Positions 15,728 to 23,753 of a stretch of DNA of 64,000 nt are shown piece after piece. Below the pieces are notes generated by a model. It was not told the origin of the DNA, made no database searches, and saw nothing but the letters and a program-made list of their open reading frames with translations. Made by a program: the position numbers and the translations under genes. Source of the DNA: Bacillota bacterium (GTDB taxonomy: Bacteria > Bacillota > Bacilli > Paenibacillales > Paenibacillaceae); contig JAEWPC010000090.1 in the NCBI GenBank assembly GCA_023460795.1, positions 124,001-188,000 of the forward strand. Direction: 5' to 3'. Every line of letters starts with the position of its first letter. Position 1 is the stretch's first letter.

Positions 15728-16381
15728 CTATTCCCGCACGACATTCGACACTTGCACGTCGACTTGCGGCGCCACTTGGGAGAGCAACACCGGCGCGACG
15801 AACGCTTCGTATAGAGCCGCGCAGAGCAGTACCGCCAGCATTAGCCCGGTCACCGCCGTGTGGGCAAGAAAAGGCGGCAGCAGCTGGCCTTTCTTGCGGA
15901 ACAGCCTCTCGCGCACGAGGAAAAAGGCGAATCGGGAAGCCGAGACGCTGGCGATGAGCAAAGCCGGCACGACGATCGCGTTCGGAAGAGCCGTCGAAGC
16001 CAGGAAGAAGAGAACGCCTTTCCAAGCGAGCTGGTCTACGAGCAACGCGACGGCAAAGCCGATCAGCATCCCTTTCAGAAAATCCAGCACGAGTACGAGC
16101 GGCAATCCGATGACCGACACGCCGAGCAACCAGATTAACCCCAGCCATTTCCCATAGAAAATAAAGCTATCCCAGAACGCTGCCGCATGATTGAATTGAT
16201 CCGCGTGCCGTATCGAAGACAGATAGATCCCCATCTGATCGGCCAACTCCTGCTGTTGATCGAGCGTCAACGCGCTGGCGAGCAGGACGCCGAACACCGC
16301 GCCGACGACGATCAGCACCAGCAGGAAGACGTACAAGTTCAAATTGTCGCGAGCCGACATGTTCCACAATCGAAGCTTCAC
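15728..16381 (-). CDS. spoIIM: Stage II sporulation protein M
   Basis: 217 residues, the family length, with a short cytosolic N-terminus and about five membrane segments (about 18-40, 82-105, 108-130, 135-155 and 180-205). SpoIIM is the membrane scaffold of the SpoIID-SpoIIM-SpoIIP peptidoglycan-degrading machine that drives engulfment of the forespore. The start is GTG with GGAGGG upstream. A SigE-like promoter precedes it, as expected for mother-cell expression. Neighbours (fur, endoQ-like gene, nudF) match the Bacillus locus. Confidence 0.93.
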   Translation of the reverse strand: MKLRLWNMSARDNLNLYVFLLVLIVVGAVFGVLLASALTLDQQQELADQMGIYLSSIRHADQFNHAAAFWDSFIFYGKWLGLIWLLGVSVIGLPLVLVLDFLKGMLIGFAVALLVDQLAWKGVLFFLASTALPNAIVVPALLIASVSASRFAFFLVRERLFRKKGQLLPPFLAHTAVTGLMLAVLLCAALYEAFVAPVLLSQVAPQVDVQVSNVVRE

Positions 16382-16433
16382 GGAAATCCCTCCTGTCCGA
16401 CCACGCTAAGTTCGCGAGCTTCCTCGTAACTTA

Positions 16434-16461
16434 TGTGTATGTGGACAGGCCGCGATTATGC
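16434..16461 (-). promoter_or_regulatory. Probable SigE promoter of spoIIM
   Basis: Minus-strand GCATAAT (16455-16461) and CATACACA (16434-16441) are 13 bp apart. They match 5 of 7 and 6 of 7 defined positions of the SigE consensus (KMATATT, CATACAnT). The -35 overlaps the stop codon of the upstream gene. Confidence 0.55.
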
Positions 16462-17631
16462 GCCCCCGATCTTGCCGTATGAGCCTCCTGCGCCAGCGGT
16501 GAAGGAGATCCGGCCTTCTCGGACCCCGACGATCAGCGAAGCGATCCGCTCGCCGGCGACGGCGGCCAAATTTCGTTCGGAGGCGCGGTGCAGCACTTCC
16601 ATCTCCGTTCCCACTTCCGTGAGCAGCCGTTCTCTCATCTTCGGGCCGACGCCCGGGATGAAGCTAAGAGGCGCTTGCGGCCGGTACGGCGCGCGGTGCG
16701 GCGGCAGCAGTCCCTCCGTCCGGTCGGCGAGCTGTTCGATCCGGCCGGACACGCCGCGTACGAGTTTGACGCTTCCGCAGTTCGGACAGGCTTCGATCGA
16801 GCCGGACGGCAATGCGGACTCGCAGGCGAGGCAATAGCTCGAATGGTATTTGCCAAGCTGCGGATGCAAGCCGTAATTAGCGAGCACCTGCCGTCCGGAA
16901 TCGCGAAGCAGCGCCAAGCGCAGCTCGTCGAATGACGGCTCGGCAACGAGCAGCTCGTTGCACTCCCTGCCAATCATGCCCGTTGAATGCGCGTCGGAAT
17001 TCGTCAACAGCGGAAACCGGTCGAGCTCGGATAGGCGTCCGGCCATGAGCGCGTCCGCGCTGAGCCCAAGCTCGACGGCGGCGATGCCATCCGGATCAAG
17101 CCGATCGGCGAGACGGTCGGCCGAGCAGCCGAGCAAGCCGCGATGCGGCGTAAAGACGTGCGCTGGCGCGAGCAAGCCGCCGCGGGACAGCAGCTCGCGC
17201 TGCAGCTCCTTTCCGGACGATCTGACGCGCTGCGAGCTGAGGTTGATATTCGTCACCCGCGGCTTCAGCCACTCCGTCCAAGCCTCCATCGCCTGCAAAT
17301 TCGGCAGATAGCCGAGTAGATGATAGGGACCTCCGCCCTCGTCCCGCACTTCCATCTCCGCCCCGAGCAGCAGCGTCGTATTCCGGTAACGAATGCCCCC
17401 GCCGGCGATTTCCGTCATTTCGCCGCTTTCGAGGCTATTGCGGATGTCCGCCTGAACGGCGGGGGAATGGCAATCGATGATGCCGATCAGAGCGATACCT
17501 TTGCGCTCCGACGCTTCCTGCGCGATCGAGCGGAACGTCAGGTTTTTGCTGCCGCTGATTTTGACCGGTTGGCCGCTGCCGCTGCGCCCGATATGCACAT
17601 GAAGGTCGGCGAATACAGGCTGCAGCTTCAT
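16456..17631 (-). CDS. Endonuclease Q-family PHP-domain protein
   Basis: 391 residues from the ATG at 17631, which overlaps the nudF stop (TGATG). The PHP domain starts with FADLHVHIG (about 7-15) and includes DCHSPA, GAEMEV, PAHVFTPH and TNSDAHS metal ligands (to about 220). A zinc-ribbon with Cys pairs CLAC and CPNC (about 268-288) and a helix-hairpin-helix-like FIPGVGPKMRERL (about 330) follow. This set matches EndoQ, which nicks DNA 5' of deaminated bases such as uracil and hypoxanthine. In Bacillus the gene here is called yqxK. Activity is inferred from family. Confidence 0.8.
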   Translation of the reverse strand: MKLQPVFADLHVHIGRSGSGQPVKISGSKNLTFRSIAQEASERKGIALIGIIDCHSPAVQADIRNSLESGEMTEIAGGGIRYRNTTLLLGAEMEVRDEGGGPYHLLGYLPNLQAMEAWTEWLKPRVTNINLSSQRVRSSGKELQRELLSRGGLLAPAHVFTPHRGLLGCSADRLADRLDPDGIAAVELGLSADALMAGRLSELDRFPLLTNSDAHSTGMIGRECNELLVAEPSFDELRLALLRDSGRQVLANYGLHPQLGKYHSSYCLACESALPSGSIEACPNCGSVKLVRGVSGRIEQLADRTEGLLPPHRAPYRPQAPLSFIPGVGPKMRERLLTEVGTEMEVLHRASERNLAAVAGERIASLIVGVREGRISFTAGAGGSYGKIGGA

Positions 17632-18197
17632 CAGAACGATCCCGTCAGCGAATAGATGCGCCAAGCCTGCACGGCCAGCAGAGTCTTAGCGTCGCAGATC
17701 CGTCCGTCCCTCACGTATTCGAGCGCTTCCTCGAGCGTGAGCGCTTCGCACGTCAGAAACTCGTCTTCGTCCGGACGCAGCTCTCCGCGGCTTAGCTCTT
17801 CCGTGAAATAGAGATGGATGATTTCGTCGGCGAAGCCCGGGGACGTAGAGAACGAGTGCAGATGCACGATAGAGTTCGCCCGGAATCCAGTCTCCTCTTC
17901 CAATTCCCGAAGCGCTGCCGCCTCGGGCGCCTCTCCCTTGTCCAGCTTGCCTGCCGGCACTTCCACCTGGGCTTTCTCAAGCGGTTTGCGATATTGCTCG
18001 ACGACGAGCATTTTCCCGTCCAACAATGCCAGTACGGCGACGGCTCCAGGGTGTCGTACGATCTCCCGCGTCGCCGTCTCGCCGTTCGGCAACGTCACCG
18101 TGTCCACTTGAAGCGAGATCACCCGCCCCTCGAAGATCGGTTTGGTCGAGATCGTGTCCTCGTAGAACGGATGATTGTTACCCGCTTGTTCGGTCAT
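17631..18197 (-). CDS. nudF: ADP-ribose pyrophosphatase (Nudix hydrolase)
   Basis: 188 residues from the ATG at 18197, which has a perfect AGGAGG seven bases upstream. The Nudix box is complete (GKLDKGEAP then LRELEEETGF, about 84-106). NudF-type enzymes split ADP-ribose to AMP and ribose-5-phosphate. The N-terminal half has the swapped beta-domain region typical of ADP-ribose pyrophosphatases. It is first in a mother-cell-neighbourhood operon with the endoQ-like gene, and mciZ diverges from it. Confidence 0.92.
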   Translation of the reverse strand: MTEQAGNNHPFYEDTISTKPIFEGRVISLQVDTVTLPNGETATREIVRHPGAVAVLALLDGKMLVVEQYRKPLEKAQVEVPAGKLDKGEAPEAAALRELEEETGFRANSIVHLHSFSTSPGFADEIIHLYFTEELSRGELRPDEDEFLTCEALTLEEALEYVRDGRICDAKTLLAVQAWRIYSLTGSF

Positions 18198-18316
18198 TGC
18201 GGTTCCTCCTGTCATAGGCTTGCCTGTAAAGTCATAGGTTCAACATATAGGCTTGTCCGCCGGATTGCAAGCTAGTCGGCGATGCAAGCTCTGCCGATGA
18301 AGAGAGGTGCACCGTC

Positions 18317-18478
18317 ATGCTCAAAAAATACGCCACGGAGAACACGCTCCGATACGTGGGCAAAGCGTGGGAAATCCGCCACGCGCTGCGCCAGGAGCAA
18401 AGAAGCAAAGGCGGCCATACGCCGCTTATCGCCGCGCTTCGGCCGCCAGTCGCACGACCGCGCTCGCCATGGCGGTAG
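18317..18478 (+). CDS. mciZ: Z-ring inhibitor MciZ-like peptide
   Basis: 53 residues, missed by length filters. It contains GKAWEIRHAL (about 15-24), which carries the GKAWEIR core of Bacillus MciZ, a 40-residue peptide that binds FtsZ and blocks Z-ring assembly in the mother cell during sporulation. AGAGAGGTG lies 7 nt before the ATG. The gene diverges from nudF, where mciZ also lies in B. subtilis. The C-terminal tail is longer than in B. subtilis and Pro/Arg rich. Its last 53 nt run antisense through the 3' end of the anti-sigma gene. No convincing SigE promoter was found. Confidence 0.8.
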   Translation: MLKKYATENTLRYVGKAWEIRHALRQEQRSKGGHTPLIAALRPPVARPRSPWR

Positions 18479-19181
18479 GCTGGACGCTTCCGCCTTTCGG
18501 CTCTATCGTGAAGACGACTTCCTCGAAATTCGGCCATTGCTCGATATGCGAATAGAGATGTCCTTGGCTCATGTGGAACTCGAGCAAGCCCAGATTCGTC
18601 AGCCGATTCTGCAGGTTCCCCCAAGCTTGGACGTCTAGTCCTTCGGACGGCAGCAGCCCCTCGAGCAGCATGAACATTTCTTGAGTGTTCCCGTTCACCC
18701 ATACCGTCGCCGTCGGACGTTCGTCCTTCAACGAATAGGCGATCGTGTCCGGTTGGGCGATCAGCGCCGCTCCGCTCGGTTCGTATTTCGCGGCGTACGC
18801 TTGCGCTTTCTCCAATGTAGAATGCTCCTGGGAAGACTGCCGGTTCAGGAGCGGTATCGAAACGAGCAGCAGAGCGAAGCAAGCGGCTACCGCCCATGCG
18901 CCTCGGTTAGCTCTCATTTTGGCGATATGGCGATGTACGCCGATGAGCCTGACTTTGCGGCGGAGCTTGTTCCGGTTTCGCTCCCTGCTCGCCCGCTCGA
19001 GCGGGGTCAGTTCAATCGTCGTGGAAGGCGCAAGAAGCTCCCGCCATTGCTCCATAGCCGATCGGCAAGTCCCGCAGCTTACGAGATGCCGCCCCATCGC
19101 TTCATATACGTTCTCGGGCAGCCGGCCGGCGAGCCAGTCTACCCATCCTTCCTCCGGAATGCCGCAATCATGCTCGGCCAC
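18426..19181 (-). CDS. Anti-sigma factor with zinc-finger domain
   Basis: 251 residues. The N-terminus carries an anti-sigma zinc motif HLVSCGTC (His32, Cys36, Cys39 approximately), followed by a charged linker, one membrane segment (AWAVAACFALLLVSIPLL, about 95-112) and an extracytoplasmic domain (about 113-251) resembling anti-sigma-K/RskA C-terminal regions (TIAYSLKDERPTATVWVN, then IEPKGGSVQPT). The RskA resemblance is an inference from layout. It overlaps the sigma gene start by 14 nt, so the pair is co-translated. The signal it senses is unknown. Confidence 0.85.
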   Translation of the reverse strand: MAEHDCGIPEEGWVDWLAGRLPENVYEAMGRHLVSCGTCRSAMEQWRELLAPSTTIELTPLERASRERNRNKLRRKVRLIGVHRHIAKMRANRGAWAVAACFALLLVSIPLLNRQSSQEHSTLEKAQAYAAKYEPSGAALIAQPDTIAYSLKDERPTATVWVNGNTQEMFMLLEGLLPSEGLDVQAWGNLQNRLTNLGLLEFHMSQGHLYSHIEQWPNFEEVVFTIEPKGGSVQPTAMASAVVRLAAEARR

Positions 19182-19788
19182 CCCGTTCCCCTCCTTCCTC
19201 TCCCGTCCAACCTAATCGTTCCATGGTCTTGCGCAAATGGTTCAAGCCGTAGCGCACGCGCGACTTGATCGTTCCGACCGGCACACGCCACGAATCGGCT
19301 AGATCCCTTTGGCTGCGGTGCAAGAAGAACGCGGCGGCGATCGTCCTTCTCTGCAAGCCCGGCAATTGGCCAAGCGCTTGACGAAGCGCTTCCCGCTCCA
19401 AGTTAAGCAGCGCGCGCTGCTCAGGCCCGCGGTCTTGAGCGGGATCGGATGCTTCGGCTAGCTCCGGCTTGTCGTAGACGATTTTACTTCGCTTGCGCAA
19501 CCGGTCGACGCACTTGCTTTTCGTCAATACGGCCAGCCAAGCCTCGACGGAGCCGCGCGAAGGATCGTACCGGCCCGCATCGGTAATGACCGAAAGAAGC
19601 ACGTCGTGGCACACGTCCTCCGCCTCCATGCGGTCGCCGAGCATTTTACACGATAACCCGAAGATGAATGGAGCCGCCCTCTCGTAAAACCGGTCGAACG
19701 CCTGCACGGAGCCGTCCCGAATGCATGCCAACAGTTCAGCCAGCTCCCGAGGCGCCGCCTGCTCCCTAAGTGGTTCCACCTCGTCCAC
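19168..19788 (-). CDS. ECF-type RNA polymerase sigma factor
   Basis: 206 residues with sigma-70 region 2 (FDRFYERAAPFIFGLSCKMLGD and AEDVCHDVLL, about 31-66; WLAVLTKSKCVDRLRKR, about 85-101) and region 4 (QLPGLQRRTIAAAFFLHRSQRDLADSWRVPVGTIKSRVRYGLNHLRK, split between about 140 and 187). This places it with the SigK/RpoE-like ECF group. The start is GTG; a second GTG three codons later is also possible and has a better-spaced GCGAGG. It is co-transcribed with its anti-sigma gene and divergent from the NEW3/ABC operon. Confidence 0.88.
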   Translation of the reverse strand: MDEVEPLREQAAPRELAELLACIRDGSVQAFDRFYERAAPFIFGLSCKMLGDRMEAEDVCHDVLLSVITDAGRYDPSRGSVEAWLAVLTKSKCVDRLRKRSKIVYDKPELAEASDPAQDRGPEQRALLNLEREALRQALGQLPGLQRRTIAAAFFLHRSQRDLADSWRVPVGTIKSRVRYGLNHLRKTMERLGWTGEEGGERGGRA

Positions 19789-19976
19789 CTCGCTTATATA
19801 GATTCCGCTACTCCCATAAATAGCAAAAATCGCGCGCGACGAACACTATCCCGCGGTTTTTTTATTTTCCTTTAAGGTTCTACTAAGCAAAAATTTAACT
19901 TTCGATATAAATCCAAATCCGTATCCCGAACGTAGAGGGGGTGAAAAAACATTCTTCCCAGGAGGGGTCTTGGAAC

Positions 19977-21131
19977 ATGAACAGGTTAACCGGAAAGCTG
20001 AGAACCGTACTCGTCTTATCTCTACTGCTCGGGCTGGCGTTCAGCGCCGCCCCGGCGATGGCCGCATCCGGCACTTCGCTGTACACTCCCTATACGTACT
20101 TGTCGGCGGCGCCGGGCGAGACGGTCAACTATCAGATCGAGCTGGTCAACGACTCGGACAGCATTCAGACGGCGGCGTTGTCGTTCGATACCGGAAGCGC
20201 GGGCTGGGAGTACGAATTGAATGCCGGAGGCCACCCGATCCGGGAAATCTCGGTCAAAGGGAACGAATCGCAGGGAATTAACCTGTCGGTCACCGTTCCT
20301 TACGAGGTGGCTAAAGGAGACTATCCGTTCAAACTGAACGCGGGTACGTTCGGAACGCTCGGGTTAAAAATCAACGTATCGGAAGCCGGTACGTACGCAT
20401 CCAAGCTGACGACGGAACAACCGAACCTGCAAGGACATTCCGATACGAAGTTCTCTTACACGCTGAAGCTGGACAATCAGACGGCGAGCAAGCAGCAATA
20501 CGCGCTGACCGCCGAATCGCCGGCAGGCTGGGATGCACGGTTCACGGTGAACGGCGAGAACGTAACGTCCGTCGATATCGATGCGCACGCCTCGAAAAGC
20601 ATTACTTTGAACCTTACGCCGGCCGATAGCGCCAAAGCGGACACGTACGATATTCCCGTTCATGCGGTTAGCGGCGGCGCCTCCGCGGACGTGGACGTGC
20701 AGGCGGTCATTACCGGAACGTACGGAATCAGCTTGTCGACCGCGAGCGAGCGCCTCAGCGCGGATATTACGGCGGGCAAGAAGCGCAATCTGGAGCTCGT
20801 CGTTACGAACACCGGAACCGCCGAGCTGACCGACGTCAGTCTGACGGGACAGCCTCCGGCCAATTGGGATATAAGCTTCTCGCCGAAGACGATCAGCTCG
20901 CTCAAGCCCGGGGAGCAAACGACGGTAACCGCGAGCATTAAGGCTTCGAATAAGGCGCTCGCCGGCGATTACGTCGTCAGCCTGGCCGCCCAATCCTCCG
21001 CGAAGACGGCGGATGCCGAGCTGCGCATGACCGTGAAGACGTCCGTCATGTGGGGATGGATCGGCGTGCTTATCATCATTGCGGTGCTCGGAGGCGTGTA
21101 CGCTCTGTTCCGCAAATACGGGAGGCGTTAA
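19977..21131 (+). CDS. Secreted, membrane-anchored NEW3-domain protein
   Basis: 384 residues from the ATG at 19977 (GGAGGGG upstream); an in-frame GTG at 19941 is less likely. A signal peptide (VLVLSLLLGLAFSAAPAMAA) is followed by about three Ig-like repeats of the NEW3 type, each with a phrase like PAGWDARFTVNGENVTSVD or PPANWDISFSPKTISSLK and closing with a GDYxxxL segment. A C-terminal membrane helix (WGWIGVLIIIAVLGGVYALF) ends in Arg/Lys. The protein is exposed outside the membrane. It is first gene of an operon with an ABC exporter; the ligand is unknown. Confidence 0.85.
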   Translation: MNRLTGKLRTVLVLSLLLGLAFSAAPAMAASGTSLYTPYTYLSAAPGETVNYQIELVNDSDSIQTAALSFDTGSAGWEYELNAGGHPIREISVKGNESQGINLSVTVPYEVAKGDYPFKLNAGTFGTLGLKINVSEAGTYASKLTTEQPNLQGHSDTKFSYTLKLDNQTASKQQYALTAESPAGWDARFTVNGENVTSVDIDAHASKSITLNLTPADSAKADTYDIPVHAVSGGASADVDVQAVITGTYGISLSTASERLSADITAGKKRNLELVVTNTGTAELTDVSLTGQPPANWDISFSPKTISSLKPGEQTTVTASIKASNKALAGDYVVSLAAQSSAKTADAELRMTVKTSVMWGWIGVLIIIAVLGGVYALFRKYGRR

Positions 21132-21133
21132 TC

Positions 21134-22117
21134 GTGACGACAAGCTCGGATCAACCGGTCATCGAGCTCAAGCAGCTCGTTAAACGGTATGGACCGTTCA
21201 CCGCGGTCGACTCGCTGGACTTGACGATTGAGCCCGGCGAAATCTACGGGCTGCTCGGTCCGAACGGCGCCGGCAAAACGACGACGATCCTCATGATGCT
21301 GGGTTTAACGGAACCGACGTCCGGAACCGCTAGAGTATGCGGCATCGACGCCACCCGCAACCCGATGCTCGTCAAGCGCAAAGTCGGCTATATGCCGGAC
21401 GACGTCGGCTTCTACGACGATCGCACGGCGCTCGACAACTTGATCTACACGGCGAGGCTGAATCGCGTTCCATCGGATGAAGCCCGTCGCCGCGCGGAGG
21501 TGCTGCTGGATCGCGTCGGTCTTAGCGAGGCGGCCGGCAAACGCGTCGGCACGTTCTCCCGCGGCATGCGCCAGCGGCTCGGACTAGCGGACGTGCTCAT
21601 CAAGCAGCCCCAGGTGATCATCCTCGACGAGCCGACGCTCGGCATCGACCCTGAAGGCGTTCGCGAGCTGCTATCTCTCATTCGAGATTTGAGCCGCAAC
21701 GAGGGCCTCACCGTGCTGCTGTCTTCGCATCACTTGCATCAGGTTCAACAAATTTGCGATCGCGTCGGTCTTTTCGTGCGCGGCAAGCTGATCGCTTCGG
21801 GAGATATCGCGACGTTGTCCAGACAATTGGATAACGCGCCGACGTACCGCGTAGAAATGCGGGTATCTCCATGGAGCCTTTCGCTCGAAAAGGCGCTTGG
21901 AGGGCTTGAGCATGTCGAGCGCATCGAGGTGTCTCAGGAGGGCGGCGAATCTGCCGCCGTAACGCTATCCGGCCAAGGCGAAGTTCCTTCGGAGCTCGCT
22001 CGCATCGTCGTACAAGAAGGCGCCGTGCTTCATTCCCTGACTCCTCGCAGCTACGGGCTCGACGACATCTACCATCGCTATTTCGAAGGAGGGGAAGCCC
22101 GTGCAAGCTTGGGCTGA
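21134..22117 (+). CDS. ABC transporter ATP-binding protein
   Basis: 327 residues from the GTG at 21134, with GGGAGG 8 nt upstream and only 2 nt after the NEW3 stop codon. Walker A is GPNGAGKTT (about 41-49), the signature is FSRGMRQRLGLA (about 140), Walker B is VIILDEPTLGID (about 160), and the switch His is in SSHHL. The C-terminal third (about 225-327) is the extra domain typical of ATPases that work with ABC-2 permeases such as NatA/CcmA. It would drive export or membrane-linked processing together with the next gene. Confidence 0.93.
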   Translation: MTTSSDQPVIELKQLVKRYGPFTAVDSLDLTIEPGEIYGLLGPNGAGKTTTILMMLGLTEPTSGTARVCGIDATRNPMLVKRKVGYMPDDVGFYDDRTALDNLIYTARLNRVPSDEARRRAEVLLDRVGLSEAAGKRVGTFSRGMRQRLGLADVLIKQPQVIILDEPTLGIDPEGVRELLSLIRDLSRNEGLTVLLSSHHLHQVQQICDRVGLFVRGKLIASGDIATLSRQLDNAPTYRVEMRVSPWSLSLEKALGGLEHVERIEVSQEGGESAAVTLSGQGEVPSELARIVVQEGAVLHSLTPRSYGLDDIYHRYFEGGEARASLG

Positions 22118-23156
22118 GAAGCTTCACACGAGATGGAACGGCTTGTTCCGCAGGAAGACTGGGACTACCTGGGAAGTACCGGCGACTTCGCTTCGTCCTT
22201 CCGCGCCGTTCTGGGTTATCGTGCAGAAGGAGTTCGGCGATCATATTCGCAGCTGGCGATTCGTCATCTTGCTCGGTATTGTCACTCTAGCCTGCATCGG
22301 CTCGATCTATACCGCGATCACCGCGCTGAAGGACGGCGTCACCTCCACCGGAGGCGGCACGGATACGCGCTTTCTGTTCTTAAGCATGTTCACCATATCC
22401 GACGGCACGCTGCCGAGCTTCCTGACGTTCTTGTCGTTCCTTGCTCCGCTCATCGGCATCTCGATCGGGTTCGATTCCGTTAACACGGAGCGCAATAAAG
22501 GAACGCTGAGCAGACTGCTCGCGCAGCCGATTCACCGCGACGATTTGCTGAACGCCAAATTCGTCGCCGGACTGCTGTTAATCGGCGTCGTCGTGTTCTC
22601 GCTCGGTTTTCTCGTGATGGGACTCGGTCTCTTCACGATCGGCTATCCGCCGTCGCCGGAGGAGTTCTGGCGCGTCGTCATCGCGCTCTTGATCACGACG
22701 GTGTACGTGGGCTTGTGGCTCAACATCTCGCTGTTCTTCTCCGTCCGGTTCAAGCAAGCCGCGACTTCCGCGCTGTCCGGCATCGCGCTATGGCTGTTCT
22801 TCCTCGTGTTCTTCGGAATGATCGCGAACATGATCAGCAACGCGACGGCTCCGGCCAACCCGGGCGACGCCGACGCGGTCATCAGCCATGAGCACTGGAT
22901 GATGCTGCTAGACCGACTGTCGCCGGCGAACCTGTTCCAGGAGGCGGCTTCTACGATGCTGCTGCCAGACGTCCGCACGCTGAACGCGTTCGTCACGCAG
23001 GAGCAAGCTTACCGCGCGATTTCCGCGCCGTTGCCGCTGACGCAGAGCGCGCTTCTCATCTGGCCGCATATCGTGGCTCTAGTGGCGGAGACGATCGTCA
23101 TGTTCGGGGCGTCGTACGTGCTGTTCATGCGTCAGGAGGTTCGTTCTCGGAGTTAA
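22101..23156 (+). CDS. ABC-2 type transporter permease
   Basis: 351 residues from a GTG at 22101 with GGAGGGG upstream, overlapping the ATPase gene by 17 nt. Six hydrophobic segments are visible (about 51-72, 104-122, 150-182, 191-213, 220-245 and 325-345), and RNKGTLSRLLAQPIHRDDLLNAKFV has the ABC-2 permease pattern (close to NosY/YxlG-type proteins). The extracytoplasmic loop between the last two helices is long. With the ATPase and the NEW3 protein it forms a three-gene operon whose substrate cannot be told from sequence. Confidence 0.9.
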   Translation: MQAWAEKLHTRWNGLFRRKTGTTWEVPATSLRPSAPFWVIVQKEFGDHIRSWRFVILLGIVTLACIGSIYTAITALKDGVTSTGGGTDTRFLFLSMFTISDGTLPSFLTFLSFLAPLIGISIGFDSVNTERNKGTLSRLLAQPIHRDDLLNAKFVAGLLLIGVVVFSLGFLVMGLGLFTIGYPPSPEEFWRVVIALLITTVYVGLWLNISLFFSVRFKQAATSALSGIALWLFFLVFFGMIANMISNATAPANPGDADAVISHEHWMMLLDRLSPANLFQEAASTMLLPDVRTLNAFVTQEQAYRAISAPLPLTQSALLIWPHIVALVAETIVMFGASYVLFMRQEVRSRS

Positions 23157-23199
23157 TTGACTAGAGGCTGAATGCTATCGTTTGATCGTCAATCCGGCG

Positions 23200-23309
23200 A
23201 TGTATCTCCTTCCGGTGTCTGTTCTCGTCGTGAAATCTGAATGGATAACACCTAACAAGGTGATTCCACGACTCCAAAGGCCAACGCTTCGCTCCTCCAG
23301 GAGATACAT
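23200..23309 (+). repeat. Structured 3'-UTR element, copy 1
   Basis: A 110-bp element bounded by ATGTATCTCCT and AGGAGATACAT (11-bp terminal inverted repeat). Internally GTCGTGAAATC pairs with GATTCCACGAC and a nested CACCT pairs with AGGTG. It starts 43 bp after the permease stop codon and lies before that gene's terminator. Conserved blocks shared with copy 2 include CTCCTTCCGG, TGTTC, AAAGGCC and CGCTCCTCCAGGAGA. Confidence 0.85.
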
Positions 23310-23342
23310 CCCTTCTTTCCTTTACCGATAGCCAATGCCGCA

Positions 23343-23374
23343 ACGGCTGGACGCCTGTCCAGCCGTACTTTTTT
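23343..23374 (+). terminator. Rho-independent terminator of the NEW3/ABC operon
   Basis: Perfect 10-bp stem ACGGCTGGAC / GTCCAGCCGT with a GCCT loop, followed by ACTTTTTT. Confidence 0.95.
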
Positions 23375-23426
23375 AGGGGATATGATGCAGCCGCTCGGAC
23401 TCCTCCGCGTCTGCTGCAAGGATTTA

Positions 23427-23600
23427 ACTCGATGCCACCGCGCTATTTCGTGCGTACACTTCACACTCGTCCCAGTAACTCGATGCCACCGCGCTATATC
23501 GTACGTCCACGTCACTCTCGCCTCAATAACTCGATGCCACCGCGCTATTTCGTGCAACCGCGCCCATTCTCGCCTCAGTTACTCGGTGTCACCGCGCTAA
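23427..23600. repeat. 51-bp tandem repeat array B (about 3.4 copies)
   Basis: GATGCCACCGCGCTAT recurs at 23431, 23482 and 23533 (spacing 51 and 51 bp), and a diverged GGTGTCACCGCGCTA follows at 23585 (52 bp). About 27 bp per unit is well kept (TAACTCGATGCCACCGCGCTAT core) and the rest is related but variable (CACTCTCGCCTCA-like). The array lies between two terminators facing each other. Confidence 0.9.
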
Positions 23601-23690
23601 TGACCGTTGCAGAGTGCGACATTATCGGAGGTGCATCGGTGGAACCCCCACACATTGCCGCGGAGAGTGATGGAGCTCGGAGAGAGAATG

Positions 23691-23725
23691 ACAAAAATAA
23701 AAACGGTGGCGAGATCACCACCGTT
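23691..23725 (-). terminator. Rho-independent terminator of the yqjE-type peptidase gene
   Basis: Minus-strand stem AACGGTGG / CCACCGTT with an 8-nt loop followed by TTTATTTTTG. It lies about 28 bp after the end of structured element copy 2. Confidence 0.9.
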
Positions 23726-23753
23726 GTACTATATCGATGAATAGAGAAGGGAC

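Noticed and set aside
19860..19924. Possible ECF promoter (AAC then CGTAT) before the NEW3 operon
   Set aside because: The spacing between the two elements is about 20 bp, longer than the 16-17 bp usual for ECF promoters.
20364..21143. Minus-strand ORF opposite the NEW3-protein gene
   Set aside because: Arg/Asp-rich low-complexity translation typical of antisense frames; the plus-strand gene has a signal peptide and family domains.
23252..23557. ORFs on both strands across array B (17-residue repeats)
   Set aside because: Same period artefact on both strands at once, crossing a terminator and the structured element, without start signals.
23427..23600. Array B resembles a small CRISPR: conserved ~27-bp parts and variable ~24-bp parts
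   Set aside because: The variable parts are clearly related to one another (CACTCTCGCCTCA-like), the 'repeat' is not palindromic and degenerates at the end, and no cas gene is in the window.
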